From Actinomycetes bacterium (GTDB lineage: Bacteria; Actinomycetota; Acidimicrobiia; Acidimicrobiales; RAAP-2), in contig JAJYVT010000021.1 in the NCBI GenBank assembly GCA_021791845.1, forward strand, positions 1 to 45,951: a DNA stretch of 45,951 bases. Direction: 5' to 3'. The translations under genes and the position numbers were made by a program. Each line of letters begins with the position of its first letter. Position 1 is the stretch's first letter. Under the pieces are notes generated by a model. That model made no database searches. It was not told where the DNA came from and worked only from the letters and a program-made list of their open reading frames with translations. Shown here piece by piece: positions 14,859 to 21,942 of this stretch.

Positions 14859-15332
14859 ATGGACGGCGGTCGAAGAGGGCGGGCCCCGGTCCCGTGCTCG
14901 CGGCGGCGCCCCGTTCGCTTCTCCCGTGCGGTGCCGCGACGACACGACCGCCGGGAGCTGCGTCGGACCCTTCGTGCCGCCGCCCGGGAGTTGCGTCGGG
15001 AGAGGAGGACGCGAACGACGGCCCGCCTGGAGGCGCTCGTCGCGTCGCGCAGCAGGGTGGGCGCCGTGCGCTGCGACCCGGCGGGCGCCACCACCGTCGA
15101 GTTCGTCGACGGGACGGTCCTCGACCTGTCCGTGCGCGAGGGGGAAGTCGGTCTTCGCCGGCTGGCCGCGACACCCGCCTCGGTCATCTACCTGCAAGCG
15201 GCCGAGCCGTGCTTCGGCAGCCTCTGGTACAGGCTGCTCTTCGTGTCGCTGTTCGAGGATCGCTGCGTGATGGCGCGGGTGCGACGTCTGGAGAGTGTCC
15301 CCGGGGCTCCCGATTCCTCTAGGATAGACTAG
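14859..15332 (+). CDS. Hypothetical protein in CTAG-promoter gene group
   Basis: A 157-residue protein of unknown family. The first 65 residues are arginine-rich and mostly helical (ELRRTLRAAARELRRERRTR), and the true start may be further in. Residues about 66-150 alternate strands and turns (VRCDPAGATTVEFVDGTVLDLSV, VIYLQAAEPCFGSLWYRLLFVSLFEDRCVMARVRRL) and look like a small beta domain with two cysteines. It starts 3 bases after the small ORF. The last codons (GGATAGACTAG) are part of promoter E, whose second half-site supplies the TAG stop. Two other frames overlap it, but this one has the most protein-like composition. Confidence 0.55.
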   Translation: MDGGRRGRAPVPCSRRRPVRFSRAVPRRHDRRELRRTLRAAARELRRERRTRTTARLEALVASRSRVGAVRCDPAGATTVEFVDGTVLDLSVREGEVGLRRLAATPASVIYLQAAEPCFGSLWYRLLFVSLFEDRCVMARVRRLESVPGAPDSSRID

Positions 15333-15339
15333 AGATACA
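15319..15339 (+). promoter_or_regulatory. Promoter/operator E (CTAG-N6-CTAG with GATACA)
   Basis: CTAG-GATAGA-CTAG (15319-15332), one base, then GATACA (15334-15339) as a -10 element. It precedes the hemerythrin-DUF2249 gene by about 80 bases and overlaps the stop of the upstream gene. The 5' leader contains two copies of GAGCGCCGGAG. Confidence 0.6.
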
Positions 15340-15416
15340 TCGGTATTGGGAGCGCAGGGCGCTGGAGCGCCGGAGTCGGAGTCTCCCGGAGCGCCGGAGC
15401 GCGTGGAGGAGGACCA

Positions 15417-16451
15417 ATGACGATTACCGGAACCGAAGCCATGCAGGCGATGCTGACCCACCACGCCGCACTCGTCGAGGGCGTGGACCGGCGGATCGAC
15501 GCCCTTCGATCGACTGCCGATGGCGGCTCGGGCCACGACACCGCGAGAGCTGCGCTCCTGGCGTACGTCGCCAACGAGGTCCTGACCCATGCCGTGGCGG
15601 AGGAGCGCACGGTCTACCGTGCAGCAGCTGCCAAGGCGGAACTGGCCGGGACGGTGGCCGGGATGACCGAGGAGCATCGAGAGCTCGCCGGGTTGGTCGA
15701 GCGCCTCGCCACTGCGGCCGACGGCCGAGCGGCCACGGCCACGGCCGCGCTGCTGGGATCATTGTTCACCGCCCACGTGGCAAAGGAGAACGAGCTCATC
15801 CTGCCACCCCTGGCTGACGACGAGGAGGCGGACCTCGCCGGCCTCCTTGGCGAGATGCACCGGCTCATCGAGGCCGAGCACCGCGCCGGGGACGAACAGG
15901 ACGCTGCCGGGCGGGGCGGCGCCGGGGGCACCTCGCCCGGCGCCGATCCCGGCTCGGATGACGCGACGGCTCGCCTCTTCCGTCTCGTGCTCGACGGCGC
16001 CGGTCAGTTGGTGGCAGCCGGGCAGGGCGACCACGCATGCCGCCTGGCGGCCGAGGCGTGGGCGGCCGTGAGGACCGGGCGCCCCGAACTGGCGGTGCGC
16101 GCCACCGCCGCGTTGCACCGGCTCGTGCGCGCCGCGACGGCCGAGCCGGTCGCCGTGTCCCCCAAGCGCCGCTCGGCGGGTGCCGGCCCCACGCCCGACG
16201 TCCGGACGCCCGACGTCCGGACGCTCGACGTCCGGACGCTCGCTCCCGCCCAACGCCACGAGACGATCTTCGCCACCTACGGCGCCCTCCAGCCGGGATC
16301 TGGGTTCATGCTCCTCAACGACCACGACCCCAAGCCGCTGCGCTACCAGTTCGAGGCCGAACACGCCGGCAGGTTCACCTGGGACGTCCTCGAGGCGGGG
16401 CCGGCGATCTGGCGGGTGCGCATCGGGCGGCCGGCGGAGAGGCTGCCATGA
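15417..16451 (+). CDS. Hemerythrin (HHE) and DUF2249 fusion protein
   Basis: The 344-residue protein has an N-terminal HHE-type four-helix domain with the likely di-iron ligands H15/H16, H58, E62, H87, H120 and E124. A helical middle (about 180-240) follows, and a C-terminal DUF2249 domain spans about 268-338 (RTLAPAQRHETIFATYG...LNDHDPKPL). The two domains are joined by a 15-base repeat coding for PDVRT units. Hemerythrin and DUF2249 are repeatedly linked to NO, oxygen and Fe-S repair (for example YtfE/RIC). The ATG at 15417 has GGAGGAGG upstream. The ferredoxin start overlaps its stop (ATGA). Promoter E lies upstream. Confidence 0.88.
   Translation: MTITGTEAMQAMLTHHAALVEGVDRRIDALRSTADGGSGHDTARAALLAYVANEVLTHAVAEERTVYRAAAAKAELAGTVAGMTEEHRELAGLVERLATAADGRAATATAALLGSLFTAHVAKENELILPPLADDEEADLAGLLGEMHRLIEAEHRAGDEQDAAGRGGAGGTSPGADPGSDDATARLFRLVLDGAGQLVAAGQGDHACRLAAEAWAAVRTGRPELAVRATAALHRLVRAATAEPVAVSPKRRSAGAGPTPDVRTPDVRTLDVRTLAPAQRHETIFATYGALQPGSGFMLLNDHDPKPLRYQFEAEHAGRFTWDVLEAGPAIWRVRIGRPAERLP
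16191..16242 (+). repeat. 15-bp tandem repeat in the linker of the hemerythrin-DUF2249 gene
   Basis: Three units of about ACGCCCGACGTCCGG at 16191-16235, with single-base differences, then a partial copy. The frame is kept and the repeat encodes PDVRT/LDVRT. Confidence 0.85.
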
Positions 16452-16681
16452 AGGTGTGGATCGACCAGGACTTGTGCACCGGCGACGGCCTGTGCGAGGA
16501 GATCTGCCCACAGGTGTTCGTCCTCCTCGAGGACGGTCTCGCCTACGTGAAGGAGGGGGACCACGCACTGTCCGACCCTGGCGGCACCGCCGGGGTCGCG
16601 GCCGTTCCCGGGGGTCTCGAGGACGCAGTGTGCGAAGCGGCCGAGGAGTGCCCCGGGGAGTGCATCTTCATCGAGACGTAG
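16448..16681 (+). CDS. Ferredoxin, single cluster with possible Asp ligand
   Basis: A 77-residue electron carrier. The first cluster motif is CTGDGLCEEICP, i.e. C-x2-D-x2-C-x3-C-P. This matches the Pyrococcus furiosus type, in which Asp replaces one Cys of a [4Fe-4S] cluster, more than standard [3Fe-4S] mycobacterial ferredoxins. Two further cysteines near the C-terminus (VCEAAEECP) supply the last ligand and perhaps a disulfide. The ATG overlaps the hemerythrin stop by ATGA, so the two are translated together. The last 14 bases overlap the convergent membrane-protein gene. It could supply electrons to a hemerythrin-dependent reaction. Confidence 0.88.
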   Translation: MKVWIDQDLCTGDGLCEEICPQVFVLLEDGLAYVKEGDHALSDPGGTAGVAAVPGGLEDAVCEAAEECPGECIFIET

Positions 16682-18128
16682 CCGCGCGCCCCCTGCCCCG
16701 CCGGAGCCGCTCGGCGCGACGGCGGCCAATGGGCGTGGGCGCGGAGGCGTGCGCCGTCCCGGTGCCTCCCACGAGTGCCCGGGATGGTTCCGCCGTCGCA
16801 CGTCCTCGGAGCATCCGCAACGGGATCGCCGAGAGGTTGACGGCGACCACGATGCCGCAGATCGAGAGCACGACGCCGCTCAGCGCGGTGAGTCCCGGCG
16901 TCGAGGCGGCGAGCCCAGCGCAGAGCGCGGCGACACCGAGGGTGACGCTCGCATAGGCGACAGCCGCCCATCGGCTGTCGTAGAGGTCCGCGAACATGAG
17001 CGGCTTGCCTGCCGGCCCATTCGTCACCCCGCGTGCCCGCAGCGCCGACCAGGCGATGAACGGGACCACCTTGTGCGCGTGGCCGACGAGGGCCTCGAGC
17101 AGCCACCCGGCGGCGGCGGCCACTCCGGCCGCGGCCAGCGCCGTGCCGGCATGGTGGTCCGTCGGCAGCACGAGCACGGCGGCGAGGCACAGCCCTGCCG
17201 CAACGGGCAGCCAGGCGGCGGCCGTGACGAGGTAGGCGAGGTGCAGGTCGGCCTTGCGGCGGCGATGGCGGACATGCATGCCGAGCGACACGAGGTGACA
17301 TCCGAGACCCGCCGCAAGGATGCCGGCGCCGGGAACGGCCAAGCCCGTGACGCTCCAGGCGAGACCCGGGGCGAGCAGGACAGCGCCGAGGCCGACCCCC
17401 CACACCGCGAGCCGCCCCGGAAGGCGCCGTCCGGGCACGTGCGCGAGCATGAACATCGGCCACAGCTTCTCGGCCACCCCCACATAGGTGACGCCCAGCC
17501 AGCCGAACAGGCCGAGCACGCCCATCGCCACGTCGACGTGGCCGCTCAGCGCGAACCAGTTGCCCTGGCGGTCACCGACGAAGGCGGCTCCCAGGAAGCC
17601 CGTGAGCAAGGCTCCGGACACGCCAACGCGCAGCGCGGTGACCGATGCCCCCTTGCCGCGCACCGAGAGCGGCCCGGTGAGGTTCACTGCCAGGAGGACG
17701 ACGGCCAGGCCGGCCATGGCTCCGCTCACGGCGGTCACGGCCACCTGCTCGGTCGCGATGCCGAGCGGAAGCATCCACGCCGCGGCAAGCCAACCGGCGA
17801 AGGTGGCACGGGCGAGGCGGACCGAGCGGAGCGGGCGGGCGGTGATGACCGGCGTGAACTGGTGGGTCGCACCGAGCACCCCCATCGAGAGCGTTGCCAG
17901 GACCCCGACGTGGACGGCGGCAACGACCGGGTCGGCCGTCGGGTCCGACGCAGCCGTCCCGGACACCCACGCCCACGCAACGCCGCAGCCGACCAGGCCA
18001 ATGGCCGACGCCGCGAGGAAGCTGAGCGGCACCGAGGGCGGGGGCACCGCGCCCGGCAGTCCCGCCGGGCGCCCCTCCCAGGCCCCCCCACCTGCCGGAG
18101 CGGGCGCGGGCGTTGTCACCATGATCAC
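16668..18128 (-). CDS. Polytopic membrane protein resembling orphan heme-copper-oxidase subunit I / NnrS-type proteins
   Basis: A 486-residue membrane protein with about twelve hydrophobic segments. Histidines in HVGVLATLSMGVLGATHQFTPV, SGHVDVAMGVLGLFGWLG and LVGHAHKVVPFIAW sit where heme/metal ligands occur in cbb3/NOR-type subunits and NnrS proteins, but the usual six-histidine pattern cannot be confirmed by eye. NnrS-like proteins protect against nitric oxide. The first codon is GTG (18128) or ATG (18122); the GTG is favoured by GGGAAG 7 bases upstream. It has promoter G, and perhaps H, oriented toward it. The last 40 residues are arginine-rich and overlap the ferredoxin end. Confidence 0.65.
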   Translation of the reverse strand: MIMVTTPAPAPAGGGAWEGRPAGLPGAVPPPSVPLSFLAASAIGLVGCGVAWAWVSGTAASDPTADPVVAAVHVGVLATLSMGVLGATHQFTPVITARPLRSVRLARATFAGWLAAAWMLPLGIATEQVAVTAVSGAMAGLAVVLLAVNLTGPLSVRGKGASVTALRVGVSGALLTGFLGAAFVGDRQGNWFALSGHVDVAMGVLGLFGWLGVTYVGVAEKLWPMFMLAHVPGRRLPGRLAVWGVGLGAVLLAPGLAWSVTGLAVPGAGILAAGLGCHLVSLGMHVRHRRRKADLHLAYLVTAAAWLPVAAGLCLAAVLVLPTDHHAGTALAAAGVAAAAGWLLEALVGHAHKVVPFIAWSALRARGVTNGPAGKPLMFADLYDSRWAAVAYASVTLGVAALCAGLAASTPGLTALSGVVLSICGIVVAVNLSAIPLRMLRGRATAEPSRALVGGTGTAHASAPTPIGRRRAERLRRGRGRAATSR

Positions 18129-18158
18129 CCGCCCGCTTCCCGGGTTCGCACCGTAACT

Positions 18159-18172
18159 CTAGTCACTGACAG
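18159..18172 (-). promoter_or_regulatory. Operator G (CTGT-N6-CTAG on the minus strand)
   Basis: Read on the minus strand: TTGTT, then CTGT-CAGTGA-CTAG, then AGTTACG. It matches the CTAG-dyad pattern with one degenerate half-site and lies 31 bases upstream of the membrane-protein start. It shares ACAGAA..ACAAT (plus strand) with site H, 84 bases away. Confidence 0.5.
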
Positions 18173-18206
18173 AACAATAGCAGGGCGCGCCTGGCTCGCC
18201 GGTGGT

Positions 18207-18224
18207 GCCGGCTGCGGAGCCGGC
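18207..18224. other. Perfect GC-rich hairpin between divergent genes
   Basis: GCCGGCT-GCGG-AGCCGGC forms a 7-bp stem with a 4-base loop, located between sites G and H. No T-tract follows, so it is not a clear terminator; it may insulate the two promoters. Confidence 0.4.
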
Positions 18225-18242
18225 GGACTGGCGTGATAACTT

Positions 18243-18256
18243 CTACTTGTAAACAG
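18243..18256 (-). promoter_or_regulatory. Operator H (CTGT-N6-GTAG on the minus strand)
   Basis: Minus-strand CTGT-TTACAA-GTAG preceded by TTGTTTTT, nearly the same upstream box as promoter C. It lies 47 bases before the DUF2249 gene on the plus strand and may serve either or both of the divergent genes. Confidence 0.45.
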
Positions 18257-18302
18257 AAAAACAATGGTCGCAGCCACTGCAGACCTGGGGCAGGAGGAGA
18301 CG

Positions 18303-18524
18303 ATGGCCACTGTCGATGCCCGGCCGATCATCGCGGCGGGCGACGAGCCCTTCCAGACGATCATGGAGGCCGCCGCCTCCCTCGTCGAGGAGGAGGAGCT
18401 CGTCGTGCTCGCGCCGTTCGAGCCGGTCCCCCTGGAGGGTGTCTTGTCCTCGCAGGGGTTCACCTACGAGGCGGAAGAGCTCGGAGGCGGCGACTGGCGG
18501 GTCACCTTCCGCCGACCGTCATGA
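18303..18524 (+). CDS. Standalone DUF2249 domain protein
   Basis: A 73-residue protein consisting of one DUF2249 domain (VVLAPFEPVPLEGVLSSQGF...GGDWRVTFRR), a TusA-like small fold often encoded with hemerythrin, ferredoxin and MIP18 genes. The ATG at 18303 has GGAGGAGACG just upstream; an ATG at 18264 is inside the operator and lacks a ribosome binding site. Its stop overlaps the start of the next gene (ATGA), so the two are coupled. The fold is related to sulfur carriers but has no conserved cysteine here, so a sulfur-transfer role is not supported. Confidence 0.85.
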   Translation: MATVDARPIIAAGDEPFQTIMEAAASLVEEEELVVLAPFEPVPLEGVLSSQGFTYEAEELGGGDWRVTFRRPS

Positions 18525-18904
18525 TCCGGCGCTCACGGCCCACCGGCCCGGCAACCGAGGCCGCTGGAACTTTGAGCCGGCGCGCGCCACGCTCCCAGGA
18601 CGCGGTCGAGGCGGCGTGGGCCGCCCTGGGCGGCGTGTACGACCCCGAGTTGTGCCTCGACGTGGTGTCCCTCGGGCTCGTCTACGGCGTTCGGAACGAT
18701 GGCGGGCGACTGGTGGTGGAGATGACGCTCACCACGCCGGGATGCCCGGCATCCGAGAGCCTGCCCGAGATCGCCCGGGCCGCCATCACCGACGCGGCGG
18801 GCGGGGCGCTCGAGGTCGAGGTGCACGTGGTGTGGGACCCGCCGTGGAGCCCTGCCATGATGAACGGCGAGGCGGCCGCGGCGCTCGGCTTCAGGGCCCG
18901 GTGA
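18521..18904 (+). CDS. MIP18/DUF59 family metal-sulfur cluster biosynthesis protein
   Basis: A 127-residue protein of the MIP18 (PaaD/SufT-like, DUF59) family, which helps Fe-S cluster assembly or insertion. The signatures YDPELCLDVVSLGLVY (about residues 40-55) and TTPGCPASE (with C75) are present, then the C-terminal VWDPPWSPAMM, typical of the family. The ATG at 18521 overlaps the DUF2249 stop. The first 25 residues are a poorly conserved extension. Co-translation with DUF2249 and proximity to hemerythrin and ferredoxin genes suggests a job in cluster repair. Confidence 0.92.
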   Translation: MIRRSRPTGPATEAAGTLSRRAPRSQDAVEAAWAALGGVYDPELCLDVVSLGLVYGVRNDGGRLVVEMTLTTPGCPASESLPEIARAAITDAAGGALEVEVHVVWDPPWSPAMMNGEAAAALGFRAR

Positions 18905-18920
18905 GCCTCGGGGGGTCGCC

Positions 18921-19286
18921 ATGCCTGAGATCGTGGTGGTGCGGGTGTACGAGGACGCCGGACGCTCGGGCGCCGAGTACCGGGCGCTCGTCGACCGGCT
19001 CTGGCCGAGAGGGCTCACGAAGGAGGCCGTCGACCTCGACGAGTGGGTGAAGGACGCCGCACCCAGTGCCGAGCTCCGCCGGTGGTACGGCCATCAGCCC
19101 GAGCGGTTCGAGGAGTTCGCCCGCCGGTACCGGGCCGAGCTCCGGACCGAGCCTGGTGCGTCGGCGGTCGCCGGGTTGCGGCGCCAGGCACGCCACCACC
19201 GGCTCGTCCTGTTGACCGCCACCCGCGACGTCGAGCACTCGGGCGCCGAAGTGCTCCGTCGCGCCCTTGGCTCGGCGAGGAGCTGA
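18921..19286 (+). CDS. DUF488 family protein
   Basis: A 121-residue cytosolic protein of the DUF488 family, with the typical VRVYEDAG..., VDRLWPRGLTKE and DLDEWVKDAAPSAELRRWYGH segments and the late LVLLTATRDVEHSGAEVL. The function is not established; the genes are often found in stress-related operons. It begins 16 bases after the MIP18 stop and is probably the third gene of that operon. The sequence is complete and of normal length. Confidence 0.92.
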   Translation: MPEIVVVRVYEDAGRSGAEYRALVDRLWPRGLTKEAVDLDEWVKDAAPSAELRRWYGHQPERFEEFARRYRAELRTEPGASAVAGLRRQARHHRLVLLTATRDVEHSGAEVLRRALGSARS

Positions 19287-19340
19287 GCCGGCGCCGAGCA
19301 CGACGAGCTCGGCGCATCGGGAGGTCCGGGACGGCGGGAC

Positions 19341-19369
19341 TAGTTTTTCTAGTTCACCCTAGTTATACT
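19341..19369 (+). promoter_or_regulatory. Promoter/operator F (CTAG-N6-CTAG with TATACT)
   Basis: CTAG-TTCACC-CTAG (19349-19362), one base, TATACT (19364-19369), preceded by T-rich TAGTTTTT. It has the same geometry as C. The predicted start near 19376 is 22 bases before the ATG at 19398. Confidence 0.7.
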
Positions 19370-19397
19370 GGAGGCAACGAACCGAGGGAGCAGGCCG

Positions 19398-20861
19398 ATG
19401 CGAGGAGCGAACCCGCTGCAGCCGATGGAGGGGTGGGGCGGGGCGGACGCCATCGGCCACGACCACCTCTTGACCCTCGCCCGCACCGTGCACGCAATCG
19501 CATCGGACGGCGACCCCGTCCGTCTCGAGCGGGTGCTGCGCGACCTCGTGCACCTCCTCGCCGCCCACCTGGTGCGCGAACGCCTCACCTTGTCCCGCCT
19601 CGCCCCTGCGGACGCTCGCATCCTGCGCCGGGGCCAGGAGCGGCTCGTCTTCCACCATCGAGCGGCTCGAGAACGCCGCGCACCGAGAGGAGGCGCGATG
19701 ACCGTACTGACAACGCTGGAGCAGACGGAGGTCCAAAGACCCCGACCCGCCCGCATCCGGCGGGCCGGGACGGCGGAACCCTGGGGCGGGATCGATCGGG
19801 TGCTCTTCACCTTCCCTGGCACCCCAGGCGGCCTCGCCGCCGGCGACCACGGCGCCGTCCTCTACGTCTCGGACTCGCTGTCCGGATCGATCTGGCGGAT
19901 CTCGCTGCGAGGGGCCGCACCACCCGGCGTCGCGCCCGTCGAGCTGCGACCTCGACAGGATGGGCCCCGGTCGCTCGCCGGCCCGGCCGGGCTGGCCCTC
20001 GCCCCCGACGGCACCCTGTACGTGGCCGAACCGAGCCGCCACCGGATCGTGGCCGTCTCGCCGGACGGGACGCCGCGGGTACTCGCCGGCGCAGCCAACG
20101 GCTACCGGGACGCGCCGGGCTCCGAGGCGCGGTTCCGGTTCCCGGGCGACGTGGCCTTCGCCGGTGACGGGACGTGCTACGTCGCCGACACCGGCAACGA
20201 CTGCATCCGGTGGATCGCCCCCGACGGGACCGTGAGCACCCTCGCCGGGTCCAGCTACGACTACGGCGACGGGCACGGCCCGCATGCCCGGTTCCGACGT
20301 CCTGCCGCGCTCGAGGTCGGCCCAGACGGCGTGCTGTACGTCGCCGACACCGGCAACAACGCCATCCGGTGCGTCACTCCGGACGGGGACGTCACCACCC
20401 TGGCAGGGGCGCCCCCCGGCGGGGACGGCGATGGTGCGGGGCGCCACGTCGGGCTGCTCTGGCCCACCGGGATCGCCCTCGGCGCCGGGGGTTCGACCTG
20501 GGTGGCGGACCACGGTCACGCGTCGGTCCGCACGATCGACCGGCGCGGACGGAGCACCACGCGGCTGCGCCTCGGCGGCCCGCCGTGGCCGATCGCGGTC
20601 GCCACGGTCGGCACCGCCGCGGCGGCCGTGGCCGGGTCGGGACTGGACGAGTCCCTCACCCCCACCGGGTGGGTCGCCCTGGTCGCCACGGTCCCCACCG
20701 ACACCCCGGACGTCGCCGAGCGCTCGCCCCGAGCGGTGTCGGCGCCGAAGGCGGCCGCCCCCGACGCCTCGGCCTTGGACATGGTCGACGACTGGGGCCG
20801 TGCGTCGTTCCCGGCGAGCGACCCGCCCCCGTCGTGGCGCTGGCAGGCACCGCGCCGATGA
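19398..20861 (+). CDS. Fusion of a short helical (hemerythrin-like?) domain and an NHL-repeat beta-propeller
   Basis: The 487-residue frame has two parts. Residues about 18-85 are helical with histidines spaced like a hemerythrin half-domain (GHDHLLTLARTVHAI, LVHLLAAHLVRE). From about residue 150 there are NHL-type repeats (LALAPDGTLYVAEPSRHRIV, VAFAGDGTCYVADTGNDCI, LEVGPDGVLYVADTGNNAI), forming a propeller. The C-terminus ends with SFPASDPPPSW, a short motif common at the ends of actinobacterial proteins. An internal ATG at 19698 with GAGGAGG just upstream may start a separate NHL protein from the same frame. Promoter F precedes the first ATG. No signal peptide is seen. Confidence 0.72.
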   Translation: MRGANPLQPMEGWGGADAIGHDHLLTLARTVHAIASDGDPVRLERVLRDLVHLLAAHLVRERLTLSRLAPADARILRRGQERLVFHHRAARERRAPRGGAMTVLTTLEQTEVQRPRPARIRRAGTAEPWGGIDRVLFTFPGTPGGLAAGDHGAVLYVSDSLSGSIWRISLRGAAPPGVAPVELRPRQDGPRSLAGPAGLALAPDGTLYVAEPSRHRIVAVSPDGTPRVLAGAANGYRDAPGSEARFRFPGDVAFAGDGTCYVADTGNDCIRWIAPDGTVSTLAGSSYDYGDGHGPHARFRRPAALEVGPDGVLYVADTGNNAIRCVTPDGDVTTLAGAPPGGDGDGAGRHVGLLWPTGIALGAGGSTWVADHGHASVRTIDRRGRSTTRLRLGGPPWPIAVATVGTAAAAVAGSGLDESLTPTGWVALVATVPTDTPDVAERSPRAVSAPKAAAPDASALDMVDDWGRASFPASDPPPSWRWQAPRR

Positions 20862-20910
20862 CCGCAGGCGACGGCAGGCCGCCCCCTGCGATCGACGCGG
20901 TGATGCGCCG

Positions 20911-21936
20911 GTGACGGGCTCGGATCGGTTCCGGGCGCTGCTGCGCCGGCCGGTCGTGGTGGCGCCCATGGCCGGAGGACCCTCGACGCCGGCCCTCGTG
21001 GTTGCCGCCGGCGAGGCCGGGGCGCTCGCCTTCCTGGCCGCCGGGTACAAGACGGCAGAGGCGATGGTGGACGAGGTGCGGGCCGTCCGGGCGGCGACGC
21101 CGGCGCCCTTCGGGGTCAACGTGTTCGTCCCCGGCGTCCCGGCGGCCGACCCTTCGGCGGTCAGTGCCTACGTCGCCTCCCTGGCGGGCGACGCCGACGC
21201 CGTGGGTGCGATGCCGGGGAAGCCGCGGTGGGACGACGACCACTGGGAGGCGAAGATCGACGCCTTGCTCGCCGACCCACCGCCGGTCGTGAGCTTCACC
21301 TTCGGCTGTCCGCCGCGCCGGACCGTCCAGGCTCTGGCGGAGGCCGGCTCCGCCGTGGTGGTCACGGTCACCGCCGCGAGCGAGGCGGCCGCGGCGGCCG
21401 CGGCGGGCGCCGACTGCCTCTGCGTCCAGGGGCCCGAGGCGGGGGCCCATCGCGGGACGTTCACACCGGTCGGGGACCCGGCCTCGGGCAACGACCTCGC
21501 GACCCTGCTGCGACAGGTGGCCCGTGCCGCCGACCTCCCGACGATCGCCGCCGGTGGGATCGCGGACGCGGTGGGGGTCGCCGCCGCCCTCCGGGCCGGG
21601 GCGCTCGCCGCGCAGTGCGGCACGGCCTTCCTCCGGTGCCCCGAGAGCGGCGCCAGCGCCCTCCACAAGCAGGCCCTCGCCGACCCACGGTTCACCGCGA
21701 CGGCCGTCACCCGGTCGTTCAGCGGCCGCCCCGCCCGCGGCCTGCTCAACCGCTTCATGCGCGACCACGCCGACGCCCCCGCCGCCTACCCCGAGGTCAA
21801 CAACGCCACCCGGCCGCTCCGCGCCGCGGCGGCGGTGAAGGGGGACCTCGAGCGCATGAGCCTGTGGGCCGGCACCGGGTTCCGGCAGGCGGCCGACCTT
21901 CCCGCGTCGGCGGTCGTCGACCTCCTCTCGCCGTAG
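20911..21936 (+). CDS. Nitronate monooxygenase / NPD-type FMN oxidoreductase
   Basis: A 341-residue TIM-barrel enzyme that binds FMN and oxidises nitronates or related 2-oxo compounds. Family landmarks are VVVAPMAGGPSTPALVVAAGEAG at the N-terminus, PFGVNVFVPG, VSFTFGCP, GADCLCVQGPEAGAHRG and AAGGI near the flavin phosphate site. The catalytic histidine is probably in GPEAGAHRG. The GTG at 20911 follows the upstream gene by 50 bases with no clear Shine-Dalgarno. Length is normal. The function could also be enoyl reductase-like (FabK group), but the sequence fits NMO better. Confidence 0.9.
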   Translation: MTGSDRFRALLRRPVVVAPMAGGPSTPALVVAAGEAGALAFLAAGYKTAEAMVDEVRAVRAATPAPFGVNVFVPGVPAADPSAVSAYVASLAGDADAVGAMPGKPRWDDDHWEAKIDALLADPPPVVSFTFGCPPRRTVQALAEAGSAVVVTVTAASEAAAAAAAGADCLCVQGPEAGAHRGTFTPVGDPASGNDLATLLRQVARAADLPTIAAGGIADAVGVAAALRAGALAAQCGTAFLRCPESGASALHKQALADPRFTATAVTRSFSGRPARGLLNRFMRDHADAPAAYPEVNNATRPLRAAAAVKGDLERMSLWAGTGFRQAADLPASAVVDLLSP

Positions 21937-21942
21937 CCGCGG

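Noticed and set aside
14763..15322. Alternative longer frames across 14738-15322
   Set aside because: Three frames are open because of GC content; the 14859 frame has the best protein-like alternation and the operator-derived stop.
16749..18236. A plus-strand open frame of 495 codons
   Set aside because: It is antisense to the membrane protein, whose hydrophobic segments and histidine motifs are convincing.
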